Both the position numbers and the translations under genes were made by a program. This document shows positions 8,910 through 21,016 of a DNA stretch of 64,000 nucleotides, piece by piece. The notes beneath the pieces are model-generated. The model saw nothing but the letters and a program-made list of their open reading frames with translations, ran no database searches and was not told the origin of the DNA. Numbering within the stretch: the first letter of the stretch is position 1; the number at the start of each line of letters is the position of its first letter. This stretch comes from Variovorax sp. TBS-050B (GTDB taxonomy: Bacteria; Pseudomonadota; Gammaproteobacteria; Burkholderiales; Burkholderiaceae_C): NCBI RefSeq assembly GCF_029893635.1, contig NZ_JARXYR010000002.1, forward strand, positions 4,315,001-4,379,000, written 5' to 3'.

Positions 8910-8924
8910 GGACAGATCCTGTCC
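8910..8924. promoter_or_regulatory. Candidate operator of the WYL regulator
   Basis: GGACAG-ATC-CTGTCC is a perfect 6-bp inverted repeat in the intergenic space shared by the GFA gene (start 8854) and the WYL regulator (start 8949). Its placement suits control of both genes. No binding data support it. Confidence 0.45.
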
Positions 8925-8948
8925 TCGGTCGCAGGCATCATCGGCACC

Positions 8949-9905
8949 ATGCTCTCCGCTTCCGCACGCCTGATCCGGCTTCTCTCCCTGTTCCAGGCCC
9001 AGCGCTCGTGGGCCGGTACCGAACTGGCCGGCCGGCTGGAGATCACCGAGCGCACGCTGCGGCGCGACGTGGACCGGCTGCGCAGCCTCGGCTACACGGT
9101 GGATTCGACTTCCGGCGTGGCGGGCGGCTATCGCCTCGGCGCCGGCAACGCGCTGCCGCCGCTGCTGCTGGAGGACGAGGAAGCCATCGCAGTGGCGCTG
9201 GGCCTCGGCAACCCGGGCGGCGGCGCCGACGGCGACATCGAGAGCGCCGCGATGCGCGCCCTGGCCAAGCTCGACCAGCTCATGCCGCCGCGTCTGCGCA
9301 GGCGGCTCGACAGCGTGCGCGCGTCGGTGGTGCCGGTCATGCGCGGCAAGTCGCGCGTGCGGCTGAAGGCGGTGTCTCTGTTCGCCGAGGCCTGCACCGA
9401 CCGGCTTGTGCTGCGCTTCGGCTACCGCGACCACGGCGGCGCCACCAGCGCGCGAACGGTGGAGCCGCATCGCGTGGTCCAGACCGGGCAGCACTGGTAC
9501 CTGCTCGCCTGGGATGCGGCGCGCACGGACTGGCGCACCTTCCGCCTCGACCGCATCGTCGATCCGGCGCCGACCGGCGAACGCTTCACGGCGCGCCGGC
9601 TTCCCCACGGCGACATCGAGTCGTACATGCAGCATGCGCTCGCGGTGTTGCCGTTCCTGCACCATGCGTCGGTGATCGTGCATGCGCCGGCCGCGGCGCT
9701 CGAACCGCACCTCGGCTGGGTCGGCGGCGCGACCGAGGCGCTCGGCGAAGCACGCACCCGCATCCGCACCGGCGCCAATTCGCTCGACGCGCTGGCGGTG
9801 TGGCTCGCCTGCCTGGGGCATGACTTCGAGGTCGAATCGCCGCGCGAGCTGACCACGCACCTTGCGGAGGTTGCCGCGCGGCTTGCGAAGGCCGCGCGGC
9901 GTTAG
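8949..9905 (+). CDS. YafY-type HTH and WYL-domain transcriptional regulator (318 aa)
   Basis: The N-terminal DeoR-like winged helix-turn-helix spans roughly residues 1-60 ([41 protein letters not shown]). A WYL ligand-sensing domain follows from about residue 135 to 215 ([21 protein letters not shown]), and a WCX-like C-terminal part ends the protein. These regulators usually control the divergently transcribed neighbour, here the GFA gene. An in-frame upstream start would run into that gene, so ATG 8949 is chosen because the HTH begins directly there. Confidence 0.88.
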   Translation: MLSASARLIRLLSLFQAQRSWAGTELAGRLEITERTLRRDVDRLRSLGYTVDSTSGVAGGYRLGAGNALPPLLLEDEEAIAVALGLGNPGGGADGDIESAAMRALAKLDQLMPPRLRRRLDSVRASVVPVMRGKSRVRLKAVSLFAEACTDRLVLRFGYRDHGGATSARTVEPHRVVQTGQHWYLLAWDAARTDWRTFRLDRIVDPAPTGERFTARRLPHGDIESYMQHALAVLPFLHHASVIVHAPAAALEPHLGWVGGATEALGEARTRIRTGANSLDALAVWLACLGHDFEVESPRELTTHLAEVAARLAKAARR

Positions 9906-9933
9906 CGCCTCGCAAGGCGCCCGCCCCGCCCGG

Positions 9934-11403
9934 TCAACCCAGGCGCACCGGCACGAAGATCTTGTCCTCGCCGCGCTGGATCAGCAGCGCCACCGACTTG
10001 TCGGCCCTGGCGACCACGTCGCGCACCTGGTCCACGCTCTTCGCCGGCGTGCCGTTGATGGCCAGCAGCACGTCGCCCGCCTGCACGCCGGCCACGGCGG
10101 AGGGCCCGGCGACGTCCTCGACCAGCAGGCCCGCATCGAGCGCGGCTTCGCGCTTCTCCTGCGGCTGCAGCGGACGCAGCGCCAGGCCCAGCTTGCCCTG
10201 GCCGGCGGCGCTGTCGTTCTTCGCCACCCGCACCGCCTTGTCGCTCGCATCGCCGAGCGTGGCGGTGAGCGCCTTGCGCTCGCCCTGGCGCCACACCTCG
10301 AGCGTGACCTTGCGGCCCGGCGTCTGCTGGCCGATCACGGCGGGCAGGTCGCCCGAGGAGACGATGGGATGCTCGTCGACCTTGCGGATCACGTCGCCGG
10401 CCTTGAGGCCGGCCTTGTCGCCGGGGCCGCCCTTCTCGATGTTGGAGACCAGCGCGCCCTCGGGCCGGTCGAGCTTGAAGGAGTCGGCGAAGGCCTGGTT
10501 CACCTCCTGCACCGCCACGCCCAGGCGCGCATGCGAGGCCTTGCCGGTGGCGACGATCTGGTCCTTCACCTGCACCGCCACGTCGATCGGGATCGCGAAC
10601 GACAGGCCCTGGTAGCCGCCGCTGCGGCTGTAGATCTGCGAGTTGATGCCGACCACCTCGCCGCGCGTGTTGAGCAGCGGACCGCCGGAATTGCCGGGGT
10701 TCACCGCCACGTCGGTCTGGATGAACGGCACGTAGCTGTCGTCGGGCAGCGTGCGGCCCTTGGCGCTGACCACGCCGGCGGTGACCGTGCTCTCGAAGCC
10801 GAACGGCGAACCGATCGCCAGCACCCATTCGCCGACCTTCAGTTCCTTGGTGTTGCCGAGCGCCAGGGTGGGCAGGTTCCTGGCGTCGATCTTCAGCACC
10901 GCGATGTCGGTCTTCTCGTCCGCGCCGAGCACCTTGGCGCGGTACTCGCGCCGGTCGGTGAGCTTGACGGTGACCTCGTTCGCGCCCTTCACCACGTGCG
11001 CGTTGGTCATGATGATGCCGTCCGGGCTCACGATGAAGCCCGAGCCCTGCGAGCGCACCGGCACGTCGCGCTGCGGACCCATCTGGCCCTGGAAGCGGCG
11101 GAAGAACTGGAACATCGGGTCGTCGGGATCGATGCCCTGCATCTCGGCCGCGGCCTCGGCGTCCGAAGCCTTTGCGGTGCCGGTCACGCTGATGTTCACC
11201 ACCGCAGGACCGTCGCGCGAGGTGATGGTCGAGAAATCGGGCAGCGTCACCATCGCCGCGGGCGCCGTGGCGGCGGCATTGGTGGTCTGGGGCGCGCCGA
11301 GCGCGCGGGCGCTGGTGTACGCGCCGGCGCCGACGGCACCGACGACCCCGGCCGTCGCCAGGGCAAGGACCAGGGCGCGGGGCGATGTGAGGCGGTTGTT
11401 CAT
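9934..11403 (-). CDS. degP: DegP/HtrA-type periplasmic serine protease (489 aa)
   Basis: A Do-family protease and chaperone of the envelope. An N-terminal hydrophobic segment (residues about 10-30) exports or anchors it. The trypsin-like domain has the complete triad: H136 (MTNAHVV), D166 (KTDIAVLKI) and S239 (NPGNSGGPLL). Two PDZ domains follow (about 275-365 and 385-485). It is the third gene after a response regulator and kinase on the same strand, 74 bases behind the kinase stop. The start is fixed by AAGGAG 7-8 bases upstream. That SD is buried in a perfect hairpin, and a PmrA/QseB-like direct repeat lies farther upstream. Confidence 0.92.
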   Translation of the reverse strand: MNNRLTSPRALVLALATAGVVGAVGAGAYTSARALGAPQTTNAAATAPAAMVTLPDFSTITSRDGPAVVNISVTGTAKASDAEAAAEMQGIDPDDPMFQFFRRFQGQMGPQRDVPVRSQGSGFIVSPDGIIMTNAHVVKGANEVTVKLTDRREYRAKVLGADEKTDIAVLKIDARNLPTLALGNTKELKVGEWVLAIGSPFGFESTVTAGVVSAKGRTLPDDSYVPFIQTDVAVNPGNSGGPLLNTRGEVVGINSQIYSRSGGYQGLSFAIPIDVAVQVKDQIVATGKASHARLGVAVQEVNQAFADSFKLDRPEGALVSNIEKGGPGDKAGLKAGDVIRKVDEHPIVSSGDLPAVIGQQTPGRKVTLEVWRQGERKALTATLGDASDKAVRVAKNDSAAGQGKLGLALRPLQPQEKREAALDAGLLVEDVAGPSAVAGVQAGDVLLAINGTPAKSVDQVRDVVARADKSVALLIQRGEDKIFVPVRLG

Positions 11404-11410
11404 TCGGGCT

Positions 11411-11450
11411 CTCCTTTCATTGCGTCTGCACGCAAAACACGATGAAAGGA
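11411..11450 (-). promoter_or_regulatory. 5' UTR hairpin sequestering the degP ribosome binding site
   Basis: On the mRNA strand TCCTTTCAT (from 11450 to 11442) can pair base for base with ATGAAAGGA (11420 to 11412). The second arm contains most of the AAGGAG SD of degP, whose ATG is at 11403. Inside the loop a second stem forms (TTGCGT with ACGCAA, 11435-11420). The layout resembles SD-masking RNA thermometers of heat-shock genes. It is a fold read by eye; no melting data exist. Confidence 0.55.
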
Positions 11451-11465
11451 ATGTGGCCGCGCTCG

Positions 11466-11482
11466 CTTAAGCGTCGCTTAAA
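11466..11482 (-). promoter_or_regulatory. PmrA/QseB-type direct repeat upstream of degP
   Basis: On the minus strand: TTTAAG-CGACG-CTTAAG. This matches the two half-sites with 5-bp spacing known for PmrA/QseB-family response regulators (YTTAAK-N5-YTTAAK). It overlaps the kinase stop codon and lies 63 bases before the degP ATG. The adjacent response regulator belongs to this family, so degP is a likely target. No copy is seen before the regulator gene itself. Confidence 0.6.
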
Positions 11483-12824
11483 CCGGCGGATCGGGCTGCC
11501 GCGACGGCGGAAAGTGCACCACCACCCGCAGGCCGCCGAGGCTCGGCGAGGCGTCCAGCGCCACGCGCGCGCCGTGCAGTTCGGCAATGGACTTGACGAT
11601 CGACAAGCCCAGGCCGCTGCCCGGCGCCTGCGGCTCGCCGGCGCGGTAGAAGCGGTCGAGCACGCGCTCGCGCTCGGCAGGCGGCAGGCCGGGACCGCTG
11701 TCGTCGACGCTGAGTTCGACCGCGTCGCCGCGCCGCGTGATCGCCACGTCGACGCGGCCCTCTTCGGGCGTGTACTTCACCGCGTTCTCGACCAGGTTGC
11801 GCAGCAGCATGCGCAGCGCCTCGGGCTGGCCCTGCACCACGGCCGCCTCGGCGTGCGAGATGCCGATGTCGATGCTGCGCGCCTGCGCGGCCGCGATGGC
11901 GTCCGAGATCGCGAGCCGCGCGACCTCGGCCAGGTCGACCGGCTCGGGCGGCGCGCCGGCGGCCATGCTCGCTTCGTGCCGCGCCAGCGCGAGCATCTGC
12001 TCCACCAGGCGCGTCGCACGGTCGATGCCCGCGGAAAGCCGGCTCACCGCCAGCTCGCGCGCCGCGGCATCGGGTGCGCGCTGCAGGCCCTGCACCTGCA
12101 GCTTCAGCGCGGCGAGCGGCGAGCGCAGCTCGTGCGCCGCATCGGCCACGAAATGCTTCTGCGCGTCGAAGGCATGGCGCACGCGGTCGAACAGCAGGTT
12201 GAGCTCCTGCACCAGCGGGCGCACCTCGTCGGGCAGGCCTTCGGCGCTCACGGGCGAGAGATCGTCGGCCTGCCGCGAGGCGACCTGCTGGCGCACGCGC
12301 GCCACCGGCGCGAGCGAACGGCTCACCACCCACCAGACCACCAGCATCAGGAGCGGCGCCATCAGCGCCACCGGCGCGATGGTGCGCAGTGCCAGCGCGC
12401 CCGCCATGTTGCGGCGCGCGGCCATGTCCTGCGCCACCTGGATCACGAGCCCGCCGGTCTGCATCGAGAACACCCGGTAGGTGCTGCCGCGCGCACGCAC
12501 GTGGGCGAAGCCGAGCACCGCGACCTGCGGCAGCGCCGCCTGCTCCGCCGATTCGAAGATGCGCACGCCGTGGACGGTCCAGACCTGCACCACGAAGTCG
12601 AAGTTCTGCTCCCCACTGCCGATGCCGCCCACCGCGGCGCTCGGCGGCAGCCCGGCACGCAGCGAGAGCGCCATCTGCTGCATGTGGTAGTCGAAGATCT
12701 CGTCGGCCTCGCGCAGCACCGTGCGATAGGCCACCAGCGCCTGCGCCCCGGCCGCGAGCACGATGGCCGCGAGCAGGAACCACAGCAGCCGCGCGCGCAG
12801 CGAGCCGATCAAAGCCCGCTTCAT
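11478..12824 (-). CDS. QseC/PmrB-like sensor histidine kinase (448 aa)
   Basis: Inner-membrane sensor kinase. TM1 covers about residues 13-32. A periplasmic sensor loop follows to about 148, then TM2 (150-170) and HAMP. The phospho-accepting H231 lies in FVADAAHELRSPLAAL. The ATP-binding N box (NLVENAVKYTP), G1 (DDSGPGLP) and G2 (GSGLGLSIVK) are all present. Its ATG overlaps the response-regulator stop in ATGA, so the pair is translationally coupled. The following degP suggests a role in envelope stress, but the stimulus cannot be read from the sequence. Confidence 0.9.
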   Translation of the reverse strand: MKRALIGSLRARLLWFLLAAIVLAAGAQALVAYRTVLREADEIFDYHMQQMALSLRAGLPPSAAVGGIGSGEQNFDFVVQVWTVHGVRIFESAEQAALPQVAVLGFAHVRARGSTYRVFSMQTGGLVIQVAQDMAARRNMAGALALRTIAPVALMAPLLMLVVWWVVSRSLAPVARVRQQVASRQADDLSPVSAEGLPDEVRPLVQELNLLFDRVRHAFDAQKHFVADAAHELRSPLAALKLQVQGLQRAPDAAARELAVSRLSAGIDRATRLVEQMLALARHEASMAAGAPPEPVDLAEVARLAISDAIAAAQARSIDIGISHAEAAVVQGQPEALRMLLRNLVENAVKYTPEEGRVDVAITRRGDAVELSVDDSGPGLPPAERERVLDRFYRAGEPQAPGSGLGLSIVKSIAELHGARVALDASPSLGGLRVVVHFPPSRQPDPPV

Positions 12825-13480
12825 AGTCGGGGAATCATGTAGCCGACGCCGCGCACGTTGCGGATGAACTCTGCGCCGAGCTTCTTGCGCAGGCCGTGCA
12901 CGTACACCTCGACCGCGTTGCTGCTGATCTCGTCCTTCCAGCCGTAGAGCTTCTCCTCGAGCTGGGCGCGCGAGAGCACCATGCCCGGCCGCGCGATCAG
13001 CGGCTCGAGCACCGCCCATTCGCGCGCCGACAGCACCACCGGCTGGCCGCCGACCGTGACCTCGCGCGTGGCGGGGTTGATGCTCACGCCCATGTGCTCG
13101 TACACCGGCTCGGCGCGGCCCGCGGCGCGGCGCAGCAGCGCGCGGATGCGCGCCAGCAGCTCGTCGAGGTCGTAGGGCTTGAGCACGTAGTCGTCGGCGC
13201 CGGCGTCGAGCCCTTCGATGCGCTGCTGCACCGAATCGCGCGCGGTGGCGATCAGCACCGGCATGCGCTGCTTGCGCGCGCGCAGGTTGCGCAGCACCTC
13301 CAGGCCGTCGCGGCGCGGCACGCCGAGGTCGAGCAGCACCAGGTCGTAGTGCTGGGTGCGCAGTGCGCTCTCGGCCGCTTCGCCGTCCTTGACCCAGTCG
13401 ACGGCGTACTGCTCGGCCCGCAGCAGGTCGAGCACGGCCTCGCCGATCATCACGTCGTCTTCGAGAAGCAGGAGTCGCAT
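12821..13480 (-). CDS. OmpR-family response regulator, QseB/PmrA-like (219 aa)
   Basis: The receiver domain (residues 1-115) has the acidic pocket EDD (7-9), phospho-acceptor D51 in LVLLDLGVP and the conserved lysine in DYVLKPYDL. The C-terminal winged helix (about 125-219) includes LSAREWAVLEPL and the recognition helix SSNAVEVYVHGLRKKL, followed by IRNVRGVGYMIP, as in QseB. It leads the regulator-kinase-degP unit. The direct repeat before degP fits the binding motif of this subfamily. Confidence 0.9.
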   Translation of the reverse strand: MRLLLLEDDVMIGEAVLDLLRAEQYAVDWVKDGEAAESALRTQHYDLVLLDLGVPRRDGLEVLRNLRARKQRMPVLIATARDSVQQRIEGLDAGADDYVLKPYDLDELLARIRALLRRAAGRAEPVYEHMGVSINPATREVTVGGQPVVLSAREWAVLEPLIARPGMVLSRAQLEEKLYGWKDEISSNAVEVYVHGLRKKLGAEFIRNVRGVGYMIPRL

Positions 13481-13530
13481 GGCTGTGGGTATGTGGTTGT
13501 CGGGGTTCGACGGGGCGGCGGTGCGGAAGT

Positions 13531-16005
<2,475 letters not shown>

Positions 16006-16018
16006 GGCAAGGCCCGCT

Positions 16019-16909
16019 TCAGCGGGTCGACGAGTGGATCAGGCGTCCATCGTCGAGCAGCGCGGCCAGCCGGTCTTGGAGAATCTTGCGGTCGCCGCGT
16101 GCCGCCTTGCGGAAGCCGCCCGGCGACACGCCCGCGGCGCGGCGGAAGGTGCGCACGAAGTTGCTCAGGTCGGCAAAGCCCACGTCGAGCGCCACCTCGG
16201 TGACCGGGCGGTGCAGGTCGTCCGCCAGCAGCCGCGCGGCATGCCGCAGGCGCGAGCGCACGAGGTACTGGTGCGGCGTGACGCCGAGCACCTGCGAGAA
16301 CAGCCGCAGGAAATGGAAGGCGCTGAGGCCGGCTTCGGCGGCGATCGCCTCGAGGCCGATGTCGTGCCGCGCAGCATGCGCATCGATCCATATCGCGGCG
16401 TCGACCGCGCGGCGGCGGTCGCGCGGCGTGGCTTCGGAAGGCGCCGCAGCCTTTCGCCGGCCCGAGACCAAGTCGACGAAACGGCTCGCGAACCACATGC
16501 CCAGCTCGTCGAGGCCGGCGTCGCCCTGCCCCTCCGCCGCGGCCTGGGCGAGCTCGCCGATCACCATCAGCTCCGCCAGCGGTGGAACGCCGCCGGTGCG
16601 CCAGGCAGCCGGATCGCCGCCGATCAGCTCGACGAAGCCCGGCGACAGGTGGAAGGCCAGGCACTCGTCGCCGCAGGCATGGTGATCGTGCGTGCAGACG
16701 TATTCGTCGCCCGGGCATCCCACCAGCACCGAACCCGCGACGAGTTCGTAGGCGCGGCCGCGCGTGCGGTAGCCGAAGCTGCCGCGGCGCACGTAGGAGA
16801 CCGAATGGCCCTGGTGCAGCTCGGTGAAGGGCCGGGCGCCGGGGCCCGCGTCGCAGCAGTAGCGCGAGACGCGGATGTCGCCGGTCTGCAGCTCGGTGGT
16901 GACGCGCAT
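16019..16909 (-). CDS. AraC-family transcriptional regulator (296 aa)
   Basis: The N-terminal cupin-like sensing half (about 1-120; [19 protein letters not shown] carries several His/Cys that could hold metal) is followed by a C-terminal AraC double helix-turn-helix (about 178-275: [39 protein letters not shown]). It lies 35 bases behind the CoxL-like gene and 13 bases before the SRPBCC gene on the same strand, so it may be co-transcribed and autoregulate the unit. Confidence 0.86.
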   Translation of the reverse strand: MRVTTELQTGDIRVSRYCCDAGPGARPFTELHQGHSVSYVRRGSFGYRTRGRAYELVAGSVLVGCPGDEYVCTHDHHACGDECLAFHLSPGFVELIGGDPAAWRTGGVPPLAELMVIGELAQAAAEGQGDAGLDELGMWFASRFVDLVSGRRKAAAPSEATPRDRRRAVDAAIWIDAHAARHDIGLEAIAAEAGLSAFHFLRLFSQVLGVTPHQYLVRSRLRHAARLLADDLHRPVTEVALDVGFADLSNFVRTFRRAAGVSPGGFRKAARGDRKILQDRLAALLDDGRLIHSSTR

Positions 16910-16944
16910 GGCTTCGATCCTCCGGCCAGCCCCGCGCGACGCCG

Positions 16945-19275
16945 TCAGTCGACGGTGTGCATCGCCTGCCACACGCGCGCGGGGCTCAGCGGCATGTTCA
17001 GGCGCGGCGCATTCGACGCGAGGCCGTTGCGCGCGAACGCATCGGCCACCGCATTGACGATGGCCGGCGTGGCGCCGATGGTGCCGAGCTCGCCCACGCC
17101 CTTCACGCCGAGCGGGTTGTTGGCGCACGGCGTCGATTCGTCCATCTCCATGTGGAACATGGTGTCGACGATGTCCGCGCGCGGCGCGGCGTAGTCCATC
17201 AGGCTGCCGGTCAGCGGCTGGCCGGTTTCGTTGTCGTACACCACCTGCTCGCACAGCGCCTGGCCGATGCCCTGCACCGCGCCGCCTTCGAGCTGGCCGC
17301 GCACGATCATCGGATTGATGACGCGGCCGACGTCGTTGACGGAGCTGTAGGCCACCACGCTGATCTCGCCCGTGGGCGGGTCGATCTCGACCTCGCAGAT
17401 GTGGCAGCCGTTGGGCCAGGTCGGGCCGGCCACGGTGCTGGTCGAATCGACGAAGATCTCGCGCTGGGGCTGCCTGCCGGCGAGCGTGAAGAGATCGAGT
17501 TCGAGGTCGGTGCCGGCCACGGTGAAGACGCCGCGGCTGTAGGTGACGTCGTCGATCGAGGCTTCGAACTCCTGCGCCGCGAGTTCGCGCGCCTTGTCGA
17601 TGGTGCGCTCGGCGCCGATGCGCACCGCCGAGCCGCCCGTGAACAGCGAGCGCGAGCCGGCGCTGCCGAAGCCGTCGCCGCGGTCGGTGTCGCCGAGCAC
17701 CACGCGCACCTTCTCGATCGGCACGCCGAAGGCATCGACCGCCAGTTGCGCGAGCGAGGTCGCGATGCCCTGGCCCATCGCGTTGACGGCCGAGAACACC
17801 TCGATCACGCCGTCGGCCTGCACCGAAACCGTGACGCGCTCCTCGAACACGTTGCCGCCGGTCCATTCGAGGAAGGTGGCGATGCCGAGGCCGCGGTGCT
17901 TGCCGCGCCCGGCGGATTCGGCCGCGCGTGCCTCGAAGCCGTTCCAGTCGGCCAGCGCGAGCGCCTGGTCCATCACCGATTCGAACTTGCCGGTGTCGTA
18001 GGTCTGCGCCATCGGGTTCTTGTACGGCATCTGCTCGGGGCGAATGAAGTTGCGCCGGCGCAGCGTGACGCGGTCGATGCCGAGCTGGCGCGCGGCCTCG
18101 TCCATCAGCCGCTCGATGGTGAAGATGGCCTCGGGCCGGCCTGCGCCGCGGTAGGCGCCGGTGGGCGCGGTGTTGGTGAGCACCGCCTTGAAATGGAAGT
18201 CGATGGTCTGGATGTCGTAGACGCTGGTCTGCACCCAGGGGCCGATCAAGAGCTGGATCGCCACGCCGGTGCCGGTGGCATAGGCGCCGACGTTCGCGAG
18301 CGTGCGGATGCGCAGCGCGAGGATCCGGCCGTCCGCGTCGAGCGCGAGTTCGGCCTTGGCCTCGATGTCGCGGCCGTGCGCGCTCGACAGGAACTCCTCG
18401 CTGCGGTCGGCCACCCACTTCACGGGCCGCCCCACCTCGCGTGCGGCGAACGCGACCGCGATGTCCTCCGGATAGGCGCCGGTCTTCATGCCGAAGCCGC
18501 CGCCGACATCGCCGACCACCACGCGCACCTTCTCCTTCGCCAGCCCCAGGGCGGCGCAGACCGAGTCGCGCACGCCCGAGGGCATCTGCGTGCTCATGCG
18601 GATCGTGAGCCGGCCGGTCTCGGGGTCGGGCGCCGCCAGCACCGAGCGCGGCTCGATGGTGAGCGCGACCACGCGCTGGTTGACCACGTCGAGAGAGACC
18701 ACGTGCCGCGCTTCGGCGAAGGCGGCGGTCGCGGCCTGGCTGTTGCCGTGGCGCATCTCGGCGGCGACGTTGCCGGTCGCCTCTTCGCACAGCAGCGGCG
18801 CGCCTTCGGCCGTGGCGCTGGCAAGGTCGACCACCATCGGCAGCGCGTCGTAGTCGACCACCACGGCCTCGGCGGCATCGCGCGCCTCGCGCACGGATTC
18901 GGCCACCACCGCCGCCACCGCCTCGCCGACGAAGCGCGCCCGCTCATGGGCCATGGCCCGGCGCGGCGGGCTGGCACAGTCGCCGCCGTCGGCCCGCTTG
19001 AAGCCCGCGGCCCCGGGCATCGGCTGCACGCCGGCCGCGACCAGTTCGGCACCGGTGAACACGCGCAGCACGCCGGGCATGGCCGCCGCGGCGGCGGTGT
19101 CGATCGAGAGGATGCGGGCATGGGGGTACGGCGAGCGCACGAAGACGAGGTGGGTCTGCCCCGGCAGCGCGACGTCGTCGGTGTAGCGGCCCGCGCCGGC
19201 CAGCAGGCTTTCGTCCTCCAGGCGGCGAACCGCATGGCCGCTGCCGAAACGCATGGAATTGGAATCAGTGGTCAA
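16945..19275 (-). CDS. CoxL-like molybdopterin-binding large subunit, xanthine dehydrogenase family (776 aa)
   Basis: Large Mo-binding subunit of the aldehyde oxidase/CO dehydrogenase family. The active-site loop reads AYRGAGR (about residues 373-380), the signature of form II (CoxL-like) enzymes, not the AYxCSFR loop of true CO dehydrogenase. The catalytic glutamate is in [10 protein letters not shown] near the C-terminus. ATG 19275 and 19254 are both possible starts. The usual FAD (CoxM) and [2Fe-2S] (CoxS) genes are absent next to it, so electron-transfer partners must be elsewhere or different. Substrate unknown. Confidence 0.85.
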   Translation of the reverse strand: MTTDSNSMRFGSGHAVRRLEDESLLAGAGRYTDDVALPGQTHLVFVRSPYPHARILSIDTAAAAAMPGVLRVFTGAELVAAGVQPMPGAAGFKRADGGDCASPPRRAMAHERARFVGEAVAAVVAESVREARDAAEAVVVDYDALPMVVDLASATAEGAPLLCEEATGNVAAEMRHGNSQAATAAFAEARHVVSLDVVNQRVVALTIEPRSVLAAPDPETGRLTIRMSTQMPSGVRDSVCAALGLAKEKVRVVVGDVGGGFGMKTGAYPEDIAVAFAAREVGRPVKWVADRSEEFLSSAHGRDIEAKAELALDADGRILALRIRTLANVGAYATGTGVAIQLLIGPWVQTSVYDIQTIDFHFKAVLTNTAPTGAYRGAGRPEAIFTIERLMDEAARQLGIDRVTLRRRNFIRPEQMPYKNPMAQTYDTGKFESVMDQALALADWNGFEARAAESAGRGKHRGLGIATFLEWTGGNVFEERVTVSVQADGVIEVFSAVNAMGQGIATSLAQLAVDAFGVPIEKVRVVLGDTDRGDGFGSAGSRSLFTGGSAVRIGAERTIDKARELAAQEFEASIDDVTYSRGVFTVAGTDLELDLFTLAGRQPQREIFVDSTSTVAGPTWPNGCHICEVEIDPPTGEISVVAYSSVNDVGRVINPMIVRGQLEGGAVQGIGQALCEQVVYDNETGQPLTGSLMDYAAPRADIVDTMFHMEMDESTPCANNPLGVKGVGELGTIGATPAIVNAVADAFARNGLASNAPRLNMPLSPARVWQAMHTVD

Positions 19276-19484
19276 CGTGGTCCTCTTGGTGCCTCCGCGG
19301 CGAGGCGAACGGCCTGGCGGGGGCTTCTGGGTGCGATGGAGGCTGCACTATAGGGGCTTCGGATAGTCTTGCACGCTTCGGTCGGCAAGCTCGAACGAAG
19401 GTTCGCAATCGTTTGCGACCGGCCGCCGCGGCCGCATTTTCCCTGCATTGGCGAAACGCATGCGAAGCCGTGTATACCTCGGCC

Positions 19485-20240
19485 ATGCAACAACTGCCCT
19501 GGCTCGAACCCGGCGACGCCCTGCCCGATCCCGCGTCCGCGTGGGGAGAAGCCGATCCCGTGCCCGGCCTGCTCGCCGCCGGCGGCGCGCTCGACGTCGA
19601 CACGCTGGTGCAGGCCTACGGCCGCTGCGTGTTTCCCTGGTTCAGCGACGACCAGCCGATCCTCTGGTGGAGCCCGGACCCGCGCATGGTGCTGCAGGTG
19701 GCCGACTTCAGGCTCCACAGGTCGCTGCGCAAGACGCTGGCGCGCTTCGCGCAGACGCCGGGCTGCGAGATCCGCATCGACCACGACTTCGCCGCCGTGA
19801 TCCGTGCCTGCTCGCAGGCGCCGCGCATCGGCCAGTCGGGCACCTGGATCGTGCCGGACATGGTGGAGGCCTACACGGCGCTGCACCGCGCCGGGCACGC
19901 GCACAGCGTCGAGACCTGGATCGACGGCGAACTCGCGGGCGGGCTCTACTGCGTGGCGCTCGGGCGCGCGGTGTTCGGCGAATCGATGTTCACGCGCCGC
20001 CCCGACGCCTCGAAGATCGCGCTCGCGGCGCTGGTCTGCCTGTGCCGCCGCTTCGGCGTGCGGATGATCGACTGCCAGCAGAACACTGCGCACCTCGCGA
20101 GCCTGGGCGCGCGCGAAATGGACCGCGGCAGCTTCGTGGCGCATGTGGCGGGCGCCCGTGCGCAGCAGGGGCCACGATGGCATTTCGAGCCCGTATACTG
20201 GTCGGAACTCCTTTCCGCACGACCTTCCCGAACGCCGTGA
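19485..20240 (+). CDS. aat: Leucyl/phenylalanyl-tRNA--protein transferase Aat (251 aa)
   Basis: Aat adds Leu or Phe from aminoacyl-tRNA to N-terminal Arg/Lys of proteins, marking them for ClpS-ClpAP (N-degron pathway). Family hallmarks are [25 protein letters not shown] (given here as two halves of one block), [28 protein letters not shown] and [14 protein letters not shown] begin at ATG 19485, which matches the family start; an in-frame GTG lies 15 bases upstream. Its stop overlaps the GTG start of bpt, coupling the two N-degron enzymes. Confidence 0.95.
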   Translation: MQQLPWLEPGDALPDPASAWGEADPVPGLLAAGGALDVDTLVQAYGRCVFPWFSDDQPILWWSPDPRMVLQVADFRLHRSLRKTLARFAQTPGCEIRIDHDFAAVIRACSQAPRIGQSGTWIVPDMVEAYTALHRAGHAHSVETWIDGELAGGLYCVALGRAVFGESMFTRRPDASKIALAALVCLCRRFGVRMIDCQQNTAHLASLGAREMDRGSFVAHVAGARAQQGPRWHFEPVYWSELLSARPSRTP

Positions 20241-20986
20241 CGCACCTCAAGGACCTTCCGCTTCACACGCTGCAGTTCTACGCGACGGCGCCCTATCCGT
20301 GCAGCTACCTGCCGGATCGCCAGGCCCGCTCGCAGGTGGCCACGCCCAGCCACCTGATCCACAACGACGCGTACTCCGACTTGGTGCTCAGCGGCTTCCG
20401 GCGCAGCGGCATGTTCACCTACCGGCCCTATTGCGACGGATGCCGCGCCTGCATTCCGCTGCGCGTGCTGGTCGACGGCTTCCATCCCAGCCGCAGCCAG
20501 CGGCGCGCCGTGAAGCAGCACCGCAACCTGCAGGCGCGGGTGCTCAAGCTCTGCTTCGTGCCCGAGCACTACCAGCTCTACCTGCGCTACCAGAACGGCC
20601 GCCATGCGGGCGGCGGCATGGACCACGACAGCATCGACCAGTACACCCAGTTCCTGCTGCAGAGCCGCGTCAATTCGCGGCTCGTGGAGTTCCGCGAGGT
20701 CTCGCCCGAGGGCACCGTCGGCGCGCTGCGCATGGTGTCGATCCTCGACGTGCTGAACGACGGCATCTCGGCCGTCTACACCTTCTACGAACCCGGCGCC
20801 TCGGCCGGCTACGGCACCTACAGCGTGCTGTGGCAGATCGAGCAGGCGCGCAAGCTCGGCCTGCCGCACGTCTATCTGGGCTACTGGATCGAGGGCAGCG
20901 CCAAGATGAACTACAAGGCGCGCTTCGCCCCGCACGAATTGCTGATCGATGGCCGCTGGCAAGCGCCGACTGATTTCACAAGATAA
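20237..20986 (+). CDS. bpt: Aspartate/glutamate leucyltransferase Bpt (249 aa)
   Basis: Bpt attaches Leu to N-terminal Asp/Glu, the second bacterial N-degron branch. The start is GTG 20237, which overlaps the aat stop (GTGA) and agrees with the conserved N-terminus ([18 protein letters not shown]). The family's cysteine-bearing [16 protein letters not shown], the central [10 protein letters not shown] and the C-terminal [18 protein letters not shown] are all present. Operon pairing with aat is the classic arrangement in beta-proteobacteria. Confidence 0.94.
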   Translation: MTHLKDLPLHTLQFYATAPYPCSYLPDRQARSQVATPSHLIHNDAYSDLVLSGFRRSGMFTYRPYCDGCRACIPLRVLVDGFHPSRSQRRAVKQHRNLQARVLKLCFVPEHYQLYLRYQNGRHAGGGMDHDSIDQYTQFLLQSRVNSRLVEFREVSPEGTVGALRMVSILDVLNDGISAVYTFYEPGASAGYGTYSVLWQIEQARKLGLPHVYLGYWIEGSAKMNYKARFAPHELLIDGRWQAPTDFTR

Positions 20987-21016
20987 AATGGCGCCCGGTC
21001 CACACCGCATCGCGCC

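Noticed and set aside
16945-19275. True CO dehydrogenase large subunit
   Set aside because: The active-site loop is AYRGAGR, not the AYxCSFR loop with the Cu-binding Cys, and coxM/coxS are missing.
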